The position numbers were made by a program, and so were the translations under genes. Below, piece by piece: positions 33,670-41,784 of a stretch of DNA of 50,334 nt. The first letter of the stretch is position 1; each line of letters opens with the position of its first letter. The stretch spans positions 1 through 50,334 of the forward strand of contig JALHSQ010000173.1 of assembly GCA_022865885.1 (NCBI GenBank), given 5' to 3'. Source of the DNA: Candidatus Bathyarchaeota archaeon. GTDB taxonomy: Archaea; Thermoproteota; Bathyarchaeia; Bathyarchaeales; Bathycorpusculaceae. Below the pieces are notes generated by a model. That model was not told where the DNA came from, searched no databases, and saw nothing but the letters and a program-made list of their open reading frames with translations.

Positions 33670-33894
33670 ATGAATCAGTCCCCGAAACATGACAAGAGAA
33701 CAAGAAAAATGCGCAACCGCATAATCAGGCAATTATTCCTACCAGTCGCAATCATACTCTGGATAATCGGATGGACCATGGTCTGGACAGGCTCCCGCAA
33801 AGACCGAGAAACCAAACGAACCCAAACCAAAGCTGCCCCGGAAGACAACCTGACCATAATAGTGCCTATAACATCCGAAGAAATCGAAGCATAA
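33670..33894 (+). CDS. Small single-span membrane protein, unknown function
   Basis: The 74-residue product has a very basic N-terminus (K-H-D-K-R-T-R-K-M-R-N-R-I-I-R), one hydrophobic helix (about 23-41, ending G-W-T-M-V-W-T-G) and an acidic C-terminus. The ATG is at 33670. The positive-inside rule predicts a cytoplasmic N-terminus. No family recognised. Confidence 0.5.
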   Translation: MNQSPKHDKRTRKMRNRIIRQLFLPVAIILWIIGWTMVWTGSRKDRETKRTQTKAAPEDNLTIIVPITSEEIEA

Positions 33895-33984
33895 TCCCTC
33901 GTATCGGCGGCTTTTCAACGGTTTGAGCGTTGAACCTTGGAGCAATGAAAGGAGAGTAACTTTCACATTCTAGGTCACAGTTCA

Positions 33985-34395
33985 TTATTCAATCCATATT
34001 GTTTCAGGAAGACTCTTGAAATGCTCGTCACCAGTAATTACCTTTGCCTCCATCAGTCTGGCCGTGGCCAGTGTAATGGCATCAAAAAGGCTTGGTGTCG
34101 AAAGCTTCCTCCTTCTGGCTTCCTGTGACAATTTCATGTAGCATTTCGCAGCTTCCAAAGCCAGTTCAATGCTTATCGGAACCACGTGTGATGCCACACT
34201 TATCGTCTCCAACCTTGCATGAATAGTTGACTCTTCTACTCCTCCTCGGTGGTACTTGCAGGCAACTTCTGCCACTACCGTGCCGGGCGTCAAGACTTCA
34301 TCAGCTTGTTCGATTATCTGTTTTGCTTTTTCTCCCGCCCCGCTGCCGACAAAAATCTCAACCCACGCGTATGCGTCAACAACGATCTTCACCAC
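33985..34395 (-). CDS. vapC: VapC-type PIN-domain toxin ribonuclease
   Basis: The 136-residue PIN-domain protein has acidic active-site residues in the expected order: D7 (V-V-D-A-Y-A-W), an E in V-A-E-V-A-C, D in S-L-F-D-A-I-T-L-A-T-A, and D in I-T-G-D-E-H-F. VapC toxins cut RNA to slow growth and are inhibited by VapB. The GTG start lies 20 bases inside the upstream vapB gene, so the two are translated together. Confidence 0.88.
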   Translation of the reverse strand: MVKIVVDAYAWVEIFVGSGAGEKAKQIIEQADEVLTPGTVVAEVACKYHRGGVEESTIHARLETISVASHVVPISIELALEAAKCYMKLSQEARRRKLSTPSLFDAITLATARLMEAKVITGDEHFKSLPETIWIE

Positions 34396-34585
34396 GATCC
34401 TCCTCAGTAAAGGATTTCACCTTGTTTTTGTCAAGTCCGAAGGTTTCATCAATGGCTGTCTTACGTTGCTTCTTCACAAGCGATTGTATTGCTTCATCAA
34501 GGCTTTCGGCGCCAAGCTTCTCTCTCAGACGCTCAAGAGCTTCCAACGTCTTCCTAGACACCCTTACCGTTGTTGTCTCACCCAA
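34376..34585 (-). CDS. vapB: VapB-type antitoxin
   Basis: The 69-residue product begins with a DNA-binding fold of the ribbon-helix-helix/AbrB-like VapB sort (E-T-T-T-V-R-V-S-R-K-T-L-E-A-L-E-R-L-R-E-K-L), and its acidic C-terminus would wrap the toxin. It overlaps vapC by 20 bases. The start is a TTG at 34585. A TATA-like element (TATATTTTTA on the minus strand, about 34621-34630) lies about 40 bases upstream, in a region with dyad-rich A/T sequence suited to autoregulation. Confidence 0.82.
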   Translation of the reverse strand: MGETTTVRVSRKTLEALERLREKLGAESLDEAIQSLVKKQRKTAIDETFGLDKNKVKSFTEEDRGEDRC

Positions 34586-34744
34586 TGCTACTCACTAACA
34601 AATACACTGTTACACAAGTATAAAAATATACTCATATACACACGCTTTGCTCGAGAAGCGACAACAGTAGTGAAAAGCGTTGGAAGCCAGCTGGAAGCGT
34701 GTGCTCTTCAATTTCAACTGCTAATATGTCTCGCCTTTCATTCT

Positions 34745-34888
34745 ATGTTGCGCCTCATGAGAGATGAGGCAGCCTCAAGAAACCTTAATGCCAAACCGGA
34801 GCTTTCCCATGAAAACCTCGTTTTCTTAGTCTTGCGCGCTTTGTCCAGAATAGTTGCTGAACCAAAGATTTTTGATGGTAGGAAATGA
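34745..34888 (+). CDS. Possible 47-residue protein, unknown
   Basis: A frame from the ATG at 34745 reads as an amphipathic helical peptide (L-S-H-E-N-L-V-F-L-V-L-R-A-L-S-R-I-V-A-E-P-K-I-F-D). It lies upstream of and divergent from vapB. Composition is plausible for a gene, but there is no family match and no clear ribosome-binding site. Confidence 0.25.
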   Translation: MLRLMRDEAASRNLNAKPELSHENLVFLVLRALSRIVAEPKIFDGRK

Positions 34889-34973
34889 AGAGGGATTAGT
34901 GGTCTGACCACCACTGGGGTTTGGCGTTGCCTTGCTTTTCAAACGGCGTTGGTCTCGCATCATCTTGTTTGGG

Positions 34974-35420
34974 CTACTGTGTTCCCGCTATGGTTATGTC
35001 GAAGCTGAAGCTTGTGATTCCGCTGATGCTTGACGAAACTGCAAGAGTCAACGTTGCCTGAACCACTACACCTGCAGTTAACACGTAGCTCTGCCTATTC
35101 CATGTCAAAGTAAGATAGCTTGAAGCAGACGTAGGATTCCAGTTACCAACCGTCATGCTTAACGTCACTGCAACGTTCCCCTCGTTCTTCACGTAGACAG
35201 TTGAGGTTGTTGAGCCACCAGGATCCAATGCACCCCAGTTTATTGAGGAAAGCGCAACTGTACAACCGCTGTCTGAGTAAACGCCAACTCCTACTGCCCT
35301 CACGTTTCCACTGTTAGAGATTGTTCGTGAGACCATGAGCGCACCCAAGGCACTCATAGTCACCACCATGACTGCCACTACCGCTAATGCGGCTCCTATT
35401 GTCACTTTTTGCATAGCCAT
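34974..35420 (-). CDS. Secreted beta-rich protein, possible pilus/fibre subunit
   Basis: From the ATG at 35420 the product is 148 residues. A hydrophobic signal segment (residues 5-30) is followed by a beta-sandwich-like domain rich in Ser, Thr, Val and Gly with T-V-Y-V-K-N-E-G-N-V-A-V-T-L-S and repeated aromatic-Thr strands, ending I-T-I-A-G-T-Q. Such small proteins are common in archaea, and some resemble TasA/AbpA-type donor-strand fibre subunits. That comparison is by overall pattern only. An ATG at 35414 is an alternative start; the longer frame to 35486 is unlikely because it adds a non-signal-like extension. Confidence 0.55.
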   Translation of the reverse strand: MAMQKVTIGAALAVVAVMVVTMSALGALMVSRTISNSGNVRAVGVGVYSDSGCTVALSSINWGALDPGGSTTSTVYVKNEGNVAVTLSMTVGNWNPTSASSYLTLTWNRQSYVLTAGVVVQATLTLAVSSSISGITSFSFDITIAGTQ

Positions 35421-35789
35421 ATTATTCACGATATAGATCATTGAATCGTAAGTCTTAATAAACGTTATTGTGCACAGGAACAACACAAATACACTTCACA
35501 GAAAACACACAACTGAAAACCGCCGACCTCACGCAATGGTACAAAAGGTAACTGTAGCCAAAACGTGTTGACAATGTGTATTTGAATCGTGTCGAAAAGC
35601 ATTCTGCCGCCACGTGAAACGGCAGCTTCCCGACACCCTAAACGTAACTATAAACATTAAACTCGCACAAGTCTTGTTGACTGAAAGAGAAGGAACAAAA
35701 ACCGTTATGCAATAAATCGCGTGACGCTTGCTACCATTCAGTAGACATTGCTGAAAACCGATTTTGACAGGTGTTCAAGCTTACCTAGG
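35421..35789. other. Intergenic region with a nested inverted repeat
   Basis: No gene is visible. The interval lies downstream of the ABC permease and upstream of the secreted beta-rich protein, both on the minus strand. It contains two nested inverted repeats: outer GTGTCG (35589-35594)/CGACAC (35631-35636) and inner CTGCCG (35604-35609)/CGGCAG (35620-35625). They could form a stem with internal loops in an RNA from either strand. Confidence 0.4.
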
Positions 35790-37061
35790 TCACCTAGAGT
35801 CTTCGGCGGAAACCTTTCCCCGTCCCCGCAATCCTCTGAATCTCAGTTTCAACGTCAGTATCTTCTCTGTTGCAAACAACCGTGACGCAACATACATTAT
35901 GACTAGCGTGAAGACCGTTACGTAGACTATCCCAAATCCCGCAGTCCAATAGTCGCCCATCGTAACCGCTCTCGAAGCAATAATCGGGTGACTGTAAGGA
36001 ATCGCATAGAGAACAATTCTCAGCCAAGACGGCAAGCTGCCGACGTCAAGATACATCAAGGCAATTGCCGGAATCAGCATCAGCGGATAAACAAAACCGA
36101 CCAGCGATTGTGCACCTCGGGTATCTTCTGCGAACGCAGACAGGACTACTGCAAGCGCCAAAGCTGAGAGCAACGTGACAAAAAGCGAAATCCCCAGGAG
36201 CAAGTAACCGAAGAGGGAAGGAACGAGTCCCAGAGAAACCAAATCCAAAGTCGTAGTAGAAGGAATGGCGGACGAGAAAGATCCAAGATAGTAGTTGAAC
36301 CCTAACATGTACGCCGCAGCCCCGACGCCCGCAACTATGATCGAACCTGACAGTTTCCCCATGAGAATGGCGAAACGATCAATGGGCAAAGTCAACAATG
36401 TTTCCAATGTTTTCTCTTCTTTTTCCATAGCTACAGAAGTTGCGGCAATCTGCATTGAATAGCTAAGCAAGATCATGATAGTAATTGGCATGGCGATTGA
36501 CTGCGAAATCATCAACGTTGAAAGCACTTGGGGATCAACACCTTGAACAACTTTCCCTTTGATAATGGCAGACTTGTCTCGGTATACAATGTCCGGCGAA
36601 ACGTTTCTGTTGAACCGTGTCACCAGAGCATCAATCATCGAGCTTCCAATGCCTTCAAGTATTCCCGTACCTGAAAAGACACTGTAAAATCCAACATGAA
36701 CCCCCGTCTTAGCAGTGACATTAAAACTGAAGTCTGAGGGTATCTCAACAATGTCTGTAGCATTGTATGTGGACAGCAAGGGCACAGCATCTTCTACTGT
36801 TGAAACGTTGACCTTGATAACTCTCAAGGACGAATTGAGAAACGCGATGAATTGGCTCGAGTTCTCCCCGCCATCATGATCCAAGACAAGCAAAGTGGCC
36901 TTACTCGCGCTTTCCTGCGCTGACTGCACAGACAAACTCATAATACTGCCCAGAACAGGGAACAGAATCACAGGAACTATAATCATTCCCAACAGTATCT
37001 TCGGATCCCTCACCAGCTCCTTAAGCTCTTTCACGAGAACGTTCCAAAAACCCTTAAGCAA
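35790..37061 (-). CDS. ABC-2-type transporter permease
   Basis: The 423-residue membrane protein has an N-terminal helix, a large extracytoplasmic domain (about 45-185) and five or six C-terminal helices. This is the plan of NatB/ABC-2 exporters. The M-E-K-E-E-K-T-L-E-T-L-L-T-L-P segment, which contacts the ATPase, is diagnostic. The TTG start overlaps the ATPase stop by 8 bases. Substrate is unknown; sodium, drug or peptide export are known for relatives. Confidence 0.88.
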   Translation of the reverse strand: MLKGFWNVLVKELKELVRDPKILLGMIIVPVILFPVLGSIMSLSVQSAQESASKATLLVLDHDGGENSSQFIAFLNSSLRVIKVNVSTVEDAVPLLSTYNATDIVEIPSDFSFNVTAKTGVHVGFYSVFSGTGILEGIGSSMIDALVTRFNRNVSPDIVYRDKSAIIKGKVVQGVDPQVLSTLMISQSIAMPITIMILLSYSMQIAATSVAMEKEEKTLETLLTLPIDRFAILMGKLSGSIIVAGVGAAAYMLGFNYYLGSFSSAIPSTTTLDLVSLGLVPSLFGYLLLGISLFVTLLSALALAVVLSAFAEDTRGAQSLVGFVYPLMLIPAIALMYLDVGSLPSWLRIVLYAIPYSHPIIASRAVTMGDYWTAGFGIVYVTVFTLVIMYVASRLFATEKILTLKLRFRGLRGRGKVSAEDSR

Positions 37062-37785
37062 AGCCTACCACCTTCGCAAAAACCTCTTCCAAGTTCACGC
37101 TTTCATACTTCGCCTTCATTTCCTGCGGTTTTCCTGCAGTGACGACCTGTCCCTTGTTGATTAATGCTATCTCGTCACACAGATGCTCAACTTCAAGCAT
37201 GTTATGGCTTGAGAGGACAACTGTAACGCCATGGTCTTTCACGTAACGCTTGATTATTCCCCTAACATGATAAGAGTGCAAGATGTCCAACCCGCCTGTC
37301 GGCTCGTCCAAGAGGGCAAGCTTGGGTTTAGTCATCAGCGCTCTAGCCACGAGAAGACGCCGCTTCATCCCCTTACTGTAAGTCTTAGCCTTATCCCTTA
37401 ACCTCTCGCCTAAACCGCAGATCTCAGCGGCTTCCTCCACAATCCTGTGAGCCTCATCCTTGTCTCCTGTGTGAAACTTTGCCATGAAACCTAAATATTC
37501 CCAGCCTGAAAGATTCCGATAGGCACCAGCCTCCTCAGGGAGATAAGTTATTATCTTGCGTATCTCGTCAGGCTGACTAACAACATCCAACCCAAAAACC
37601 TTAACAGACCCAGAAGTAGGCAGAAGCAACGTAGAGACAATACGTAGCGTCGTCGTTTTTCCTGACCCGTTAGGGCCTATAAGGCCAAAGATTCTGTGAG
37701 AACACACACTGAGGCTCAGCCGGTTCAAAGCCTGTATACTGCCAAACCGCTTGACCAGATCAGTAGCCTCAATGGCAAAATCCAA
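37054..37785 (-). CDS. ABC transporter ATP-binding protein
   Basis: The 243-residue ATPase has Walker A G-P-N-G-S-G-K-T-T, the Q-loop region I-T-Y-L-P-E-E, signature Y-S-K-G-M-K-R-R-L, Walker B L-A-L-L-D-E-P-T-G-G-L-D, and the switch histidine in L-S-S-H-N-M. It is the CcmA/NatA-like type that pairs with ABC-2 permeases. It lies first in a two-gene operon, with a TTG start at 37785. Confidence 0.93.
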   Translation of the reverse strand: MDFAIEATDLVKRFGSIQALNRLSLSVCSHRIFGLIGPNGSGKTTTLRIVSTLLLPTSGSVKVFGLDVVSQPDEIRKIITYLPEEAGAYRNLSGWEYLGFMAKFHTGDKDEAHRIVEEAAEICGLGERLRDKAKTYSKGMKRRLLVARALMTKPKLALLDEPTGGLDILHSYHVRGIIKRYVKDHGVTVVLSSHNMLEVEHLCDEIALINKGQVVTAGKPQEMKAKYESVNLEEVFAKVVGFA

Positions 37786-37973
37786 GGTTCAATCACGCCA
37801 GCATCGTTTAGCTAATGGAAACCATTAAAGTTTTCCGGTTAAGCTCTTGGAAAAGCTCCAAACGTGTTAATGCTGGGGTACATTAAAACTTGAAAAAAGG
37901 AGAACCACGACTCACTACGAGCCGCAAAGCTAATAACATCAAACCAAAAATACCTAGAGTTCCGTGAATAAAA

Positions 37974-38366
37974 ATGGAAATGGAACGGATAGCTAGATAT
38001 TGTTTCGTCGCTTTCCTTTTCTTGGCTATCGGCATGGGGCTCATTGTTGGCTACTTGCAATACAGCGCATATAGCGGCTCTCCTGATCTCGGACAAATCA
38101 ACGGCTACGTTACGCTGACGCTGCTAATCTTTGGAATAATAGTTGGGCTTGTAAGTATCACATCGAAAGAAGTCATGCCATTCCTGATCGCAGCGATTGC
38201 GCTAATAGTGGCTAGCAGTGGAGGCGTGTGGTCCCCGTTGAACACAATCCACGAACTGCTCTACCAGTGGGCTACGTACATTCTGAGATACATAGTAGCG
38301 TTTGCGGCTCCTGCTGCTGTAATCAACGCAATCAGATCAGTGCTTACTGTAACAAGAGACAAATAA
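37974..38366 (+). CDS. Membrane protein with four hydrophobic segments, unknown function
   Basis: The 130-residue protein has hydrophobic helices at about 9-28, 45-62, 68-84 and 98-118, with almost no soluble part. The ATG is at 37974; an ATG two codons downstream is also possible. It is divergent from the ABC operon and the two may share a control region (37,786-37,973). No family recognised. Confidence 0.55.
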   Translation: MEMERIARYCFVAFLFLAIGMGLIVGYLQYSAYSGSPDLGQINGYVTLTLLIFGIIVGLVSITSKEVMPFLIAAIALIVASSGGVWSPLNTIHELLYQWATYILRYIVAFAAPAAVINAIRSVLTVTRDK

Positions 38367-38612
38367 GCTCGAGCAGGATCATTCTCTCCCCTCTTTTACT
38401 TTCTTTATTTGGAAGAGCAAATGCTTCTTGCGTTTTTTCCTGTTTTCTTAAGAACTGCACTTTTTCGGCAACTGTGTGTAAAGCACGTGTGTCCCTATTG
38501 TCTATGCGTAGGAAGTCCGGACGTGAGGTTTTGCAGCTGTGCCTCTTATTGGACGAGTTGCCTAGACTTCATCATCTTAGCTGGCTTGAGCGCGTCTTGT
38601 CGATAGAGGTTT

Positions 38613-38777
38613 TGGTGGGGCCGGTCGGATTTGAACCGACGACCTACGGGTTTCTCCATTGGGTAAGTATGACCGTTCCAGAAATTCTTCATCTGCGTTC
38701 TTTACGCATCGACTCCCATTCTCCACACATTGTGGATTTCTGGAGCCCGTCGTCATACCTGCCTAGACTACAGCCCC
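38613..38777 (-). tRNA. tRNA-Trp(CCA) with an 88-nt intron
   Basis: The acceptor GGGGCTG/CGGCCCC, the anticodon stem ACGGG/CCCGT, the T-arm GTCGG-TTCAAAT-CCGAC and an encoded CCA (38613-38615) define the gene. The anticodon loop starts CTCCAG (anticodon CCA, Trp). The 88 nt at about 38652-38739 are intron at the canonical 37/38 site: exon TCCA pairs with intron TGGA, leaving 3-nt bulges at both junctions (bulge-helix-bulge). The intron folds into hairpins (CCACA-ATG-TGTGG, and TGCGT-AAAGA-ACGCA). Confidence 0.9.
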
Positions 38778-38916
38778 TAACCATAAAGGGAAAGACAAGG
38801 TATGCTTTAAATTTATTCGTTATTGATTTTGTCAAATCTTTAGGGTTAAGACGATTTCCGAAAACATTATCCGTTCGATTCAAGCCCCCTAAGACTTAAC
38901 AGAACCTGAAAACGAT

Positions 38917-38926
38917 AAGTTTATGA
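38917..38926 (+). promoter_or_regulatory. TATA box of 5S rRNA
   Basis: AAGTTTATGA at 38917-38926 lies about 27 bases before the predicted 5S 5' end, the spacing expected for an archaeal promoter. Confidence 0.4.
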
Positions 38927-38948
38927 GTAAAGAGTTGAGGTCATACTT

Positions 38949-39074
38949 GGAGTTTGCCGGCCATAGGGCGCGGGACCCACCCGATCCCATACCGAACTCG
39001 GAAGTTAAACTGCGCTCCGTTCTTGGCTGTAGTGTGGTCTTCGGCCACGTGAACCCGGGAAAGCTGGCAGCTCC
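38949..39074 (+). rRNA. rrf: 5S ribosomal RNA
   Basis: The sequence holds the conserved 5S core (C-C-C-A-T-A-C-C-G-A-A-C-T-C-G-G-A-A-G-T-T-A-A-type segment at about 38986-39008). Helix I is formed by TGCCGGC near the 5' end and GCTGGCA near the 3' end, extended by GGAG/CTCC. At about 126 bases the length fits archaeal 5S. Ends are estimated from the pairing. No 16S or 23S gene is nearby, so it is an unlinked copy. Confidence 0.92.
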
Positions 39075-39165
39075 ACCTAAAAATCATCCTATCATTTTCC
39101 TTGGTGGAATTACCTAAACCTTATAACCAAGCGCCTAATAGTCATCTCGAAAGGTGTATACATTC

Positions 39166-40302
39166 ATGAATGCATTAGTTGCCACGTCAACGCTGCAGAG
39201 CGGGCTGATGCAGCTTCCAATTGACCTGCAGACTATTGTAAGCTTGCTGATGTATGTTGTTTTCATAGTTTTCATATTCTACGGTCAGCGAGTACAGCTG
39301 TACGTCATGCTTCGAGATGTCGAGGGATCTCTCTACAAGCTTAGGCACATCAAGGAGGAAGGACGGAAGATTACGATTGATACAATCAAAGAGATTGGAA
39401 AGCCGCAATCCGATCCTACAGGCAGAGTGGACAGGTTTCTCGACTTTTTCACGATCGCTCCGCAGAATCTGGATCCAGCTGGTGTAGTTTGGAAACTTGA
39501 GCACATTCTTGATGTTAGAGATGATCGTGCCAAGGATGAAGTGAAGATGATGGCTCCTTCAGCAGACGAAATCCAAACGTACAATCTTGAAAACACCCTT
39601 GAAGCAGCAATGGCACTTAACTACATTTACAAAGTGATTAGACACTTTTACTTACTCGGCAAGAAGACACTCAGCCTCTACGTAATCATGCAAATTCAAA
39701 TGCTATTGCCTCTGATCATGCGAGAAGCAGAAGCTTACGCAAGCGCATTGAAAGCATTCGCCTACGGTCAACCGATAGGGGATGGTGCAGGTGCCTTGGT
39801 GGCTGGCAGGCTCATGCATGGACTTGAGACAAGAGAAATGCCTAAGGACTGTGTCGCAGCAACTTTGCAGCTGGAAGGACGCACCACCTTTGTGATAAAA
39901 GCAAAGGGACCAGGAGGCAACGTCGGCAAACCCGGAGACGCAATCAAAACGATTATTGAGGAAAACGAAGGCAAGATTTCAACACTGATCATGATTGATG
40001 CGGCAGCAAAGCTTGAAGGCGAAGAAGTGGGCGAAGTTGCCGAAGGCATCGGTGCAGCCATTGGAGGACCAGGAGTTGATCAATTCAAGATTGAGGAATC
40101 CATCCTGAAATATCACATTCCTGTAAACGCAATAGTAATAAAAGAAGACATCGGAGATGCCGTCTCGCCGATGCGCAAAGAGATCATTGACGCAGTTGAC
40201 AAAGCCATCGAAAGAGTAAAGCAAGTTATCTTAGAAAGGACAAAAGAAGGAGAAAAAGTGATAGTTGCTGGAATCGGCAATACAATCGGCATCGGCCAAT
40301 AG
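39166..40302 (+). CDS. DUF1512 family protein
   Basis: The 378-residue protein belongs to an archaea-specific family of unknown function. A transmembrane segment near the N-terminus (about 22-40) is followed by a large cytoplasmic domain. That domain contains N-L-D-P-A-G-V-V-W-K-L-E-H, Y-K-V-I-R-H-F-Y-L-L-G-K-K and a C-terminal Toprim-like or nucleotide-binding-like region (K-A-K-G-P-G-G-N-V-G-K-P-G-D, L-I-M-I-D-A-A-A-K-L-E-G-E). A TATA-like box near 39,120 favours the ATG at 39166 over the GTG at 39154. The next gene starts 3-12 bases after its stop and is likely cotranscribed. Confidence 0.85.
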   Translation: MNALVATSTLQSGLMQLPIDLQTIVSLLMYVVFIVFIFYGQRVQLYVMLRDVEGSLYKLRHIKEEGRKITIDTIKEIGKPQSDPTGRVDRFLDFFTIAPQNLDPAGVVWKLEHILDVRDDRAKDEVKMMAPSADEIQTYNLENTLEAAMALNYIYKVIRHFYLLGKKTLSLYVIMQIQMLLPLIMREAEAYASALKAFAYGQPIGDGAGALVAGRLMHGLETREMPKDCVAATLQLEGRTTFVIKAKGPGGNVGKPGDAIKTIIEENEGKISTLIMIDAAAKLEGEEVGEVAEGIGAAIGGPGVDQFKIEESILKYHIPVNAIVIKEDIGDAVSPMRKEIIDAVDKAIERVKQVILERTKEGEKVIVAGIGNTIGIGQ

Positions 40303-40314
40303 GAGATGAATGAA

Positions 40315-40728
40315 ATGGGCGAACCAAAGAATACACCTACGACAACAAGAGTCTCGTCGTTCATTCTAATGATTGTATTCGTAACGCTAGCACTGTCGTT
40401 GACTGCCCTGATACTGGCTCTCAACGCTTTCGACAATAACGAAATCATAGCTGGTTACTTGATGCTCGCCGGATTCATAGGAGTGGCTCTCTCCACCTAT
40501 GTTCTGTTTCAGATGAGACGGCGGGCATCACGCCTAAACATTGTCGTTCCTCCAGTCACGACAGTTATAGAATGCAAGAAATGCGGCTTCAAAAGCGTTA
40601 GAGAATTCCAACGTGGCGACTACATCTTCAAAGGAGTTGAGCCATGCCAGAAATGCAACGAGAAGATGATGATAACAGCGATCTACAGAGAGGTCAAGGA
40701 CAAAGAGAAGGAACGATCCCGCTTCTAA
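40315..40728 (+). CDS. Membrane protein with C-terminal zinc ribbon
   Basis: The product is 137 residues from the ATG at 40315, which has AGGAG 9 bases upstream; an ATG at 40306 directly abuts that site and is less likely. Two transmembrane helices (about 16-36 and 43-62) are followed by a zinc-ribbon-like segment with C-K-K-C-G-F and C-Q-K-C-N. The position directly after the DUF1512 gene suggests a functional pair. The last 4 bases overlap the 3' end of the convergent methionine aminopeptidase gene. Confidence 0.7.
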   Translation: MGEPKNTPTTTRVSSFILMIVFVTLALSLTALILALNAFDNNEIIAGYLMLAGFIGVALSTYVLFQMRRRASRLNIVVPPVTTVIECKKCGFKSVREFQRGDYIFKGVEPCQKCNEKMMITAIYREVKDKEKERSRF

Positions 40729-41639
40729 GTCAAAACAGTGCAGCCATCCGTGACGATAAGAACCGTGTGCTCTGCTTGAGCAACCGGTCGTCGACTTGCT
40801 TCAACAAAGATGGGGTAGTTCATAAGGGCTTTTGAAGACAGCAAATCGTGAAAAGCTTCGCGATAATGCTCTTTCTCCACAGCGCCTTGTAGCCAACGTT
40901 CAGCGAAGGGCAAGGTCTTGAAATTCTCTTCAATAAATCTTAGGAGTTGCTTGGAATATTGGTTTCTCTGCGATCTGGGCTTGATGAGACGAAATATGGT
41001 GCTTTCTTCGCCATTTTCAACCTTGCCTGCGGCATTCGGAACAGTGACAAAAGGCTCAATCGCATAAACGCCTCCGATCTTGATCTTTGAACTGAGCAAG
41101 TGAGACACGTTAGGTAAGGAAGTTCCAGCATGCACAAGGTATCTCCCGACCTGATGACCAGTCAAATTGGAAATTGGTTTGAATCCTCGAGACTTTATCG
41201 TATTCTCGATAATTCTTCCTAACTCTGATGTTGAGACGCCGGGTCCAATACTTTCTGTGGCTTTTTCCAATGCTATCTCCGCAGTCTCTACGAGGCTTTC
41301 GTATTCTGGATTGAAGCATAAGGTGATTGAAGTGTCAGTTACATAGCCGTCTACGTGGGCACCAATGTCCACCTTGACTATTGATTTTTCTGGTATCCTT
41401 TTGTCGTCATTTGGTGGGGACGTGTAATGTGCGGCTATTTCATTTATCGAGACGTTGCATGGAAATGCAGGTCTACCCCCCTTTTTGCGTATCAGCTCTT
41501 CGGCTTTTTCGCATACCTCAATGATAGGCTGGTTTTCATGAACAAAATGCTTCATTTCTTCGCGTGTTTCACGAAGAATTCTCCCAGACAGTTGAAACTT
41601 CTCTAGAGCATCCTTGTCAGGATCATTCATTGACGTCAC
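40725..41639 (-). CDS. map: Methionine aminopeptidase, type II
   Basis: The 304-residue enzyme removes the initiator methionine from new proteins. The pita-bread metal ligands are visible: D in V-D-I-G-A-H and T-D-T-S, H in G-H-Q-V-G-R, E in A-I-E-P-F, and E in Q-A-E-H-T. The helical insertion near residues 215-260 marks the type II (archaeal/eukaryotic) form. The GTG at 41639 is the likely start; an ATG at residue 4 is an alternative. Confidence 0.95.
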   Translation of the reverse strand: MTSMNDPDKDALEKFQLSGRILRETREEMKHFVHENQPIIEVCEKAEELIRKKGGRPAFPCNVSINEIAAHYTSPPNDDKRIPEKSIVKVDIGAHVDGYVTDTSITLCFNPEYESLVETAEIALEKATESIGPGVSTSELGRIIENTIKSRGFKPISNLTGHQVGRYLVHAGTSLPNVSHLLSSKIKIGGVYAIEPFVTVPNAAGKVENGEESTIFRLIKPRSQRNQYSKQLLRFIEENFKTLPFAERWLQGAVEKEHYREAFHDLLSSKALMNYPIFVEASRRPVAQAEHTVLIVTDGCTVLT

Positions 41640-41784
41640 GTTATATTTCTATGTCTAAGAACGCCATAGTTTTAAAGGTTTAACATAAGAGCGTTATCTT
41701 AATGCTGTCTCTGGTCAAAGAAAAGACTCTGTTAACAGCTGTATGGAAAAACTAATAGACTCCGTAAGCAAGTCTGCGGACACT

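Noticed and set aside
38228-38899. 223-codon plus-strand frame containing G-P-V-G-F-E-P-T
   Set aside because: It runs through the complement of the tRNA-Trp gene (the known antisense-tRNA signature) and over the end of the membrane-protein gene.
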